From Micavibrio sp. UBA7689 (lineage in GTDB: Bacteria; Pseudomonadota; Alphaproteobacteria; Micavibrionales; Micavibrionaceae), in NCBI GenBank assembly GCA_002482805.1, contig DLGR01000007.1:8510-44115 (forward strand): DNA of 35,606 nucleotides, read 5' to 3'. The notes under the pieces are model-generated. The model saw only the letters and a list, made by a program, of their open reading frames with translations. It did not search any database and had not been told where the DNA came from. This document shows, in pieces, positions 33,937-35,606 of the stretch. Every line of letters starts with the position of its first letter. Within the stretch, counting starts at the first letter, position 1. Position numbers and translations under genes: made by a program.

Positions 33937-34740
33937 ATGCGGGATTTACTGGTTTACGTCATCGCCGATTATGGCGATTTGCACGATCTGGCTTTCGCCG
34001 AAGTTAAGCAGAAACTTTATTACGAATTGCGTGACAAGGATGCTGAAATCACGGCGTTCGCGGTTCCCGCGTTTGATACTGTGGCCACAGGTTTTGTTCT
34101 GGCGCAAACCGCCATCAATTCTAAACTCGGTGCCAAGCAAAAATTCTATGTGAATACCGCGCCGCGCAAAGATGATTTAACACCGCGTGTAAAAAATTCG
34201 GGTGAGGGGCTCGCCTATGTGAAACTTCACAACGGTGTGGAAATTGTCGCGGTAAATTCGGGCTATTCGCTTTCTTTCGTCAAAGACGCCGCGGTGGAAA
34301 TCCGCGAAATCCATTGTGACAAGGACGGATCGCAATTCAGATCCCGTGATGTGTTTCCACCCGCCTTCGGTTTGATCGCGCACGGAGATTACTCCAAACT
34401 CGGCGCCGACATCCGCGCCGCCGTGCCGGATTACCCGAAAAATGCGGTCTGCTACACGGACGGGTACGGCAACATGAAATGTTCCATTGAAACGTCCGAA
34501 CTCGAAAAAATCAAAAACACGAATGTTACGGTGGATGTGAACGGCCATCAAAAAGAAGTGCGTGTGGCCGACGGCATCTTCGGCGTGGCTGACGGGCAGT
34601 TTTGCTTTTCCACGGGATCATCCGGCTGGACTTTGCCAGACGGTAAAAAGACCCAGTTCACGGAAATCGTGCGAAGAGGCGGCAATGCCGCCGAATCCTT
34701 TGGAAAACCGGCTGGCGGCGCGTCCGTTAAGTGGCGTTAA
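33937..34740 (+). CDS. Diverged SAM hydrolase-like (DUF62) protein
   Basis: A 267-residue protein with the outline of the S-adenosyl-L-methionine hydrolase (adenosyl-chloride synthase, DUF62) family. IADYGDLHDLAFAEVKQKL matches the TDFG...K start. VAVNSGYSLSFV sits where PDNG is usual, and QFRSRDVFPPAFGLIAHGD matches FHGRDIFAP. Key positions differ: the DPGVG aspartate is replaced in VNTAPRKDD (Asn73), and the FHGRD histidine is Arg135. Canonical SAM hydrolysis is therefore doubtful, and a changed reaction or a binding role is possible. It starts one base after the NodB-like stop and ends the operon. Confidence 0.68.
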   Translation: MRDLLVYVIADYGDLHDLAFAEVKQKLYYELRDKDAEITAFAVPAFDTVATGFVLAQTAINSKLGAKQKFYVNTAPRKDDLTPRVKNSGEGLAYVKLHNGVEIVAVNSGYSLSFVKDAAVEIREIHCDKDGSQFRSRDVFPPAFGLIAHGDYSKLGADIRAAVPDYPKNAVCYTDGYGNMKCSIETSELEKIKNTNVTVDVNGHQKEVRVADGIFGVADGQFCFSTGSSGWTLPDGKKTQFTEIVRRGGNAAESFGKPAGGASVKWR

Positions 34741-34755
34741 ACCGCATAATTTTCC

Positions 34756-34784
34756 TTGTGCGGGGCATAAAGACTAAGTAGAAA
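34756..34784 (+). promoter_or_regulatory. Candidate promoter of tRNA-Gly
   Basis: TTGTGC (34756-34761) and TAGAAA (34779-34784) are 17 bp apart, and the tRNA starts 13 bp later. The hexamers are weak but the geometry fits. Confidence 0.4.
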
Positions 34785-34796
34785 TAGCCCCAGAGC

Positions 34797-34870
34797 GCGG
34801 GTGTAGCTTAGTGGTAAAGCTCCAGCCTTCCAAGCTGGCTATGAGGGTTCGATTCCCTTCACCCGCTCCA
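34797..34870 (+). tRNA. tRNA-Gly (anticodon UCC)
   Basis: The acceptor GCGGGTG pairs with CACCCGC, followed by discriminator T and encoded CCA. The anticodon arm is CCAGC-CTTCCAA-GCTGG, giving TCC. The T arm is GAGGG-TTCGATT-CCCTT (one G-T pair). At 74 bases it is a normal class I tRNA. Confidence 0.97.
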
Positions 34871-34924
34871 TTTTATTTATATTGTTAATTTTTATTTTCG
34901 ATTTTCTATACGTACGGATTTTAT

Positions 34925-35122
34925 ATGTCAGATGCTAAAACGCGCCGCATTAAAGGGCGCCTCCGCGATGCGGAAAAATCCTCCTCCAGACTTTCCGCCA
35001 AACGCGCCCTTGATGATGCTGTAGATCGTCATTTGCACGGCGGCTTGGAAGAAGACGATGAGTTTGAGGATCGTCTCATGATTGCCATGACGTCACCCCC
35101 ACGTCCCAAAACTATGGAATAG
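34925..35122 (+). CDS. Small charged protein of unknown function
   Basis: A 65-residue, highly charged protein (MSDAKTRRIKGRLRDAEKSS, then GGLEEDDEFEDRL), probably helical or disordered. GGAT lies six bases before the ATG, a weak ribosome-binding site. It sits in the AT-rich gap after tRNA-Gly. No family is recognised, and coding status is likely rather than certain. Confidence 0.55.
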   Translation: MSDAKTRRIKGRLRDAEKSSSRLSAKRALDDAVDRHLHGGLEEDDEFEDRLMIAMTSPPRPKTME

Positions 35123-35162
35123 CAGGGCTTTCTTTTTTCTAAGGTCGTATTATGTATCTGGT

Positions 35163-35438
35163 ATGAGCGACCTCATCACTGACAATACATCTCTTAACCG
35201 CTTCGAACTGGTCGAACAGGGCCATGTGGCTTATGCCGACTACGAAATCGAAACGGGTGTGCTTTCCATCAAATATGTGTTTGCACCGGATGAGTTGCGC
35301 GGCACAGGTTCCGCGGGGCGCTTGATGGCGGGAATTACGGATATAGCACGTGCCAGAGGGCTTAAAATCATCCCTATTTGCGGTTATGCGGCCTCGTGGT
35401 TGCGAAAACACAAGGAACATCACGATCTTATGGCGTAA
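35163..35438 (+). CDS. Small GNAT-like N-acetyltransferase (YidJ/YjdJ type)
   Basis: A 91-residue single-domain protein matching the short GNAT group (Acetyltransf_CG). AYADYEIETGVLSIKYVFAPDELRGTGSAGRLM contains the acetyl-CoA-binding R-G-x-G-x-A/G loop. ARARGLKIIPICGYAASWLRKHKE is the usual C-terminal half. Such proteins bind CoA thioesters, but their substrates are mostly unknown. Forty bases separate it from the small gene upstream, and the start has only a weak site. Confidence 0.86.
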   Translation: MSDLITDNTSLNRFELVEQGHVAYADYEIETGVLSIKYVFAPDELRGTGSAGRLMAGITDIARARGLKIIPICGYAASWLRKHKEHHDLMA

Positions 35439-35455
35439 ACCCGCCAAAAACCGTA

Positions 35456-35484
35456 TTGACTTCCCCCCTATATTTTTCTATTTG
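35456..35484 (+). promoter_or_regulatory. Candidate promoter of the tuf-like gene
   Basis: TTGACT (35456-35461) is followed after 17 bp by TATTTG (35479-35484). The following leader of about 95 bases holds no gene and ends in a good AAAGGAA ribosome-binding site. Confidence 0.45.
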
Positions 35485-35584
35485 ATGTGCTCGGAATTCG
35501 TGGCGGTACGCGCTTTTTAAGCAATACCGATGGATAAAAACGCGAAATGTTTTTAACTCAAAACGACTAAAGGAAACTTAAAAG

Positions 35585-35606
35585 ATGGCAAAGGTAAAGT
35601 TTGAGC
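35585..35606 (+). CDS. tuf: Start of a gene, probably elongation factor Tu
   Basis: Seven codons are in the window, reading MAKVKFE, preceded by AAAGGAA at about eight bases. EF-Tu proteins commonly begin MAKxKFERxKPH, and tuf often lies near tRNA genes, as here. Seven residues cannot prove it. The rest lies beyond the window. Confidence 0.6.

Noticed and set aside
34742..34763. CCGCA...TGCGG inverted repeat after the DUF62-like gene
   Set aside because: A five-base stem with a twelve-base loop and no U-tract is too weak to call a terminator.

Overview
The window is chromosomal DNA of a motile, Gram-negative alphaproteobacterium. The strongest lineage marker is a GcrA-type cell-cycle regulator (7850-8335). 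The order rpoZ - rsh - acpS - lepB - rnc - era, a two-domain cold-shock protein and a DUF1223 protein fit the same class. I cannot name a genus from the sequence alone. Genes are dense, with no gap above 300 bp and no phage, insertion sequence or CRISPR array. Most of the window is core housekeeping DNA with a few lineage-specific insertions.

Layout. 1-1139: the 3' end of a chemoreceptor gene (+) and an NYN-domain nuclease gene (-) converge on a bidirectional terminator. 1290-7673: rpoZ and the RelA/SpoT homologue, then a tightly overlapping run of DUF2062 gene, acpS, lepB, rnc and era. 7674-8976: gcrA behind a leader with four GANTC sites, converging on a double cold-shock-domain gene. 9253-10944: fadD-like acyl-CoA ligase. 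10941-17542 (all -): rpmI-rplT, a 55-residue small ORF, a HAD-like phosphatase, pheS, an unknown HEXXH protein with its own promoter, and pheT. The usual rpmI-rplT-pheS-pheT block has therefore been opened by three extra genes.

17645-24398: an alpha/beta-hydrolase gene coupled to gpt, a secreted DUF1223 protein, polA, a coupled pair of small unknown genes, an RlmB-like 2'-O-methyltransferase and tRNA-Tyr(GUA). 24420-30818: a transglutaminase-like protein (+), then on the minus strand kup, uppP and an APC amino-acid permease, and motA-motB. 31013-34740 (+): a small polar protein, then a four-gene overlapping operon of CDF metal transporter, glucokinase, NodB-like deacetylase and a diverged SAM-hydrolase-like (DUF62) protein. 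34797-35606: tRNA-Gly(UCC), two small genes, and the first seven codons of a gene that looks like tuf.

The most unusual items are the HEXXH gene inside pheST, the CDF-glk-NodB-DUF62 operon whose last two products have altered catalytic motifs, the GANTC cluster in front of gcrA, and several convergent gene pairs with almost no space between stop codons. I see no clear new defence or mobile system.
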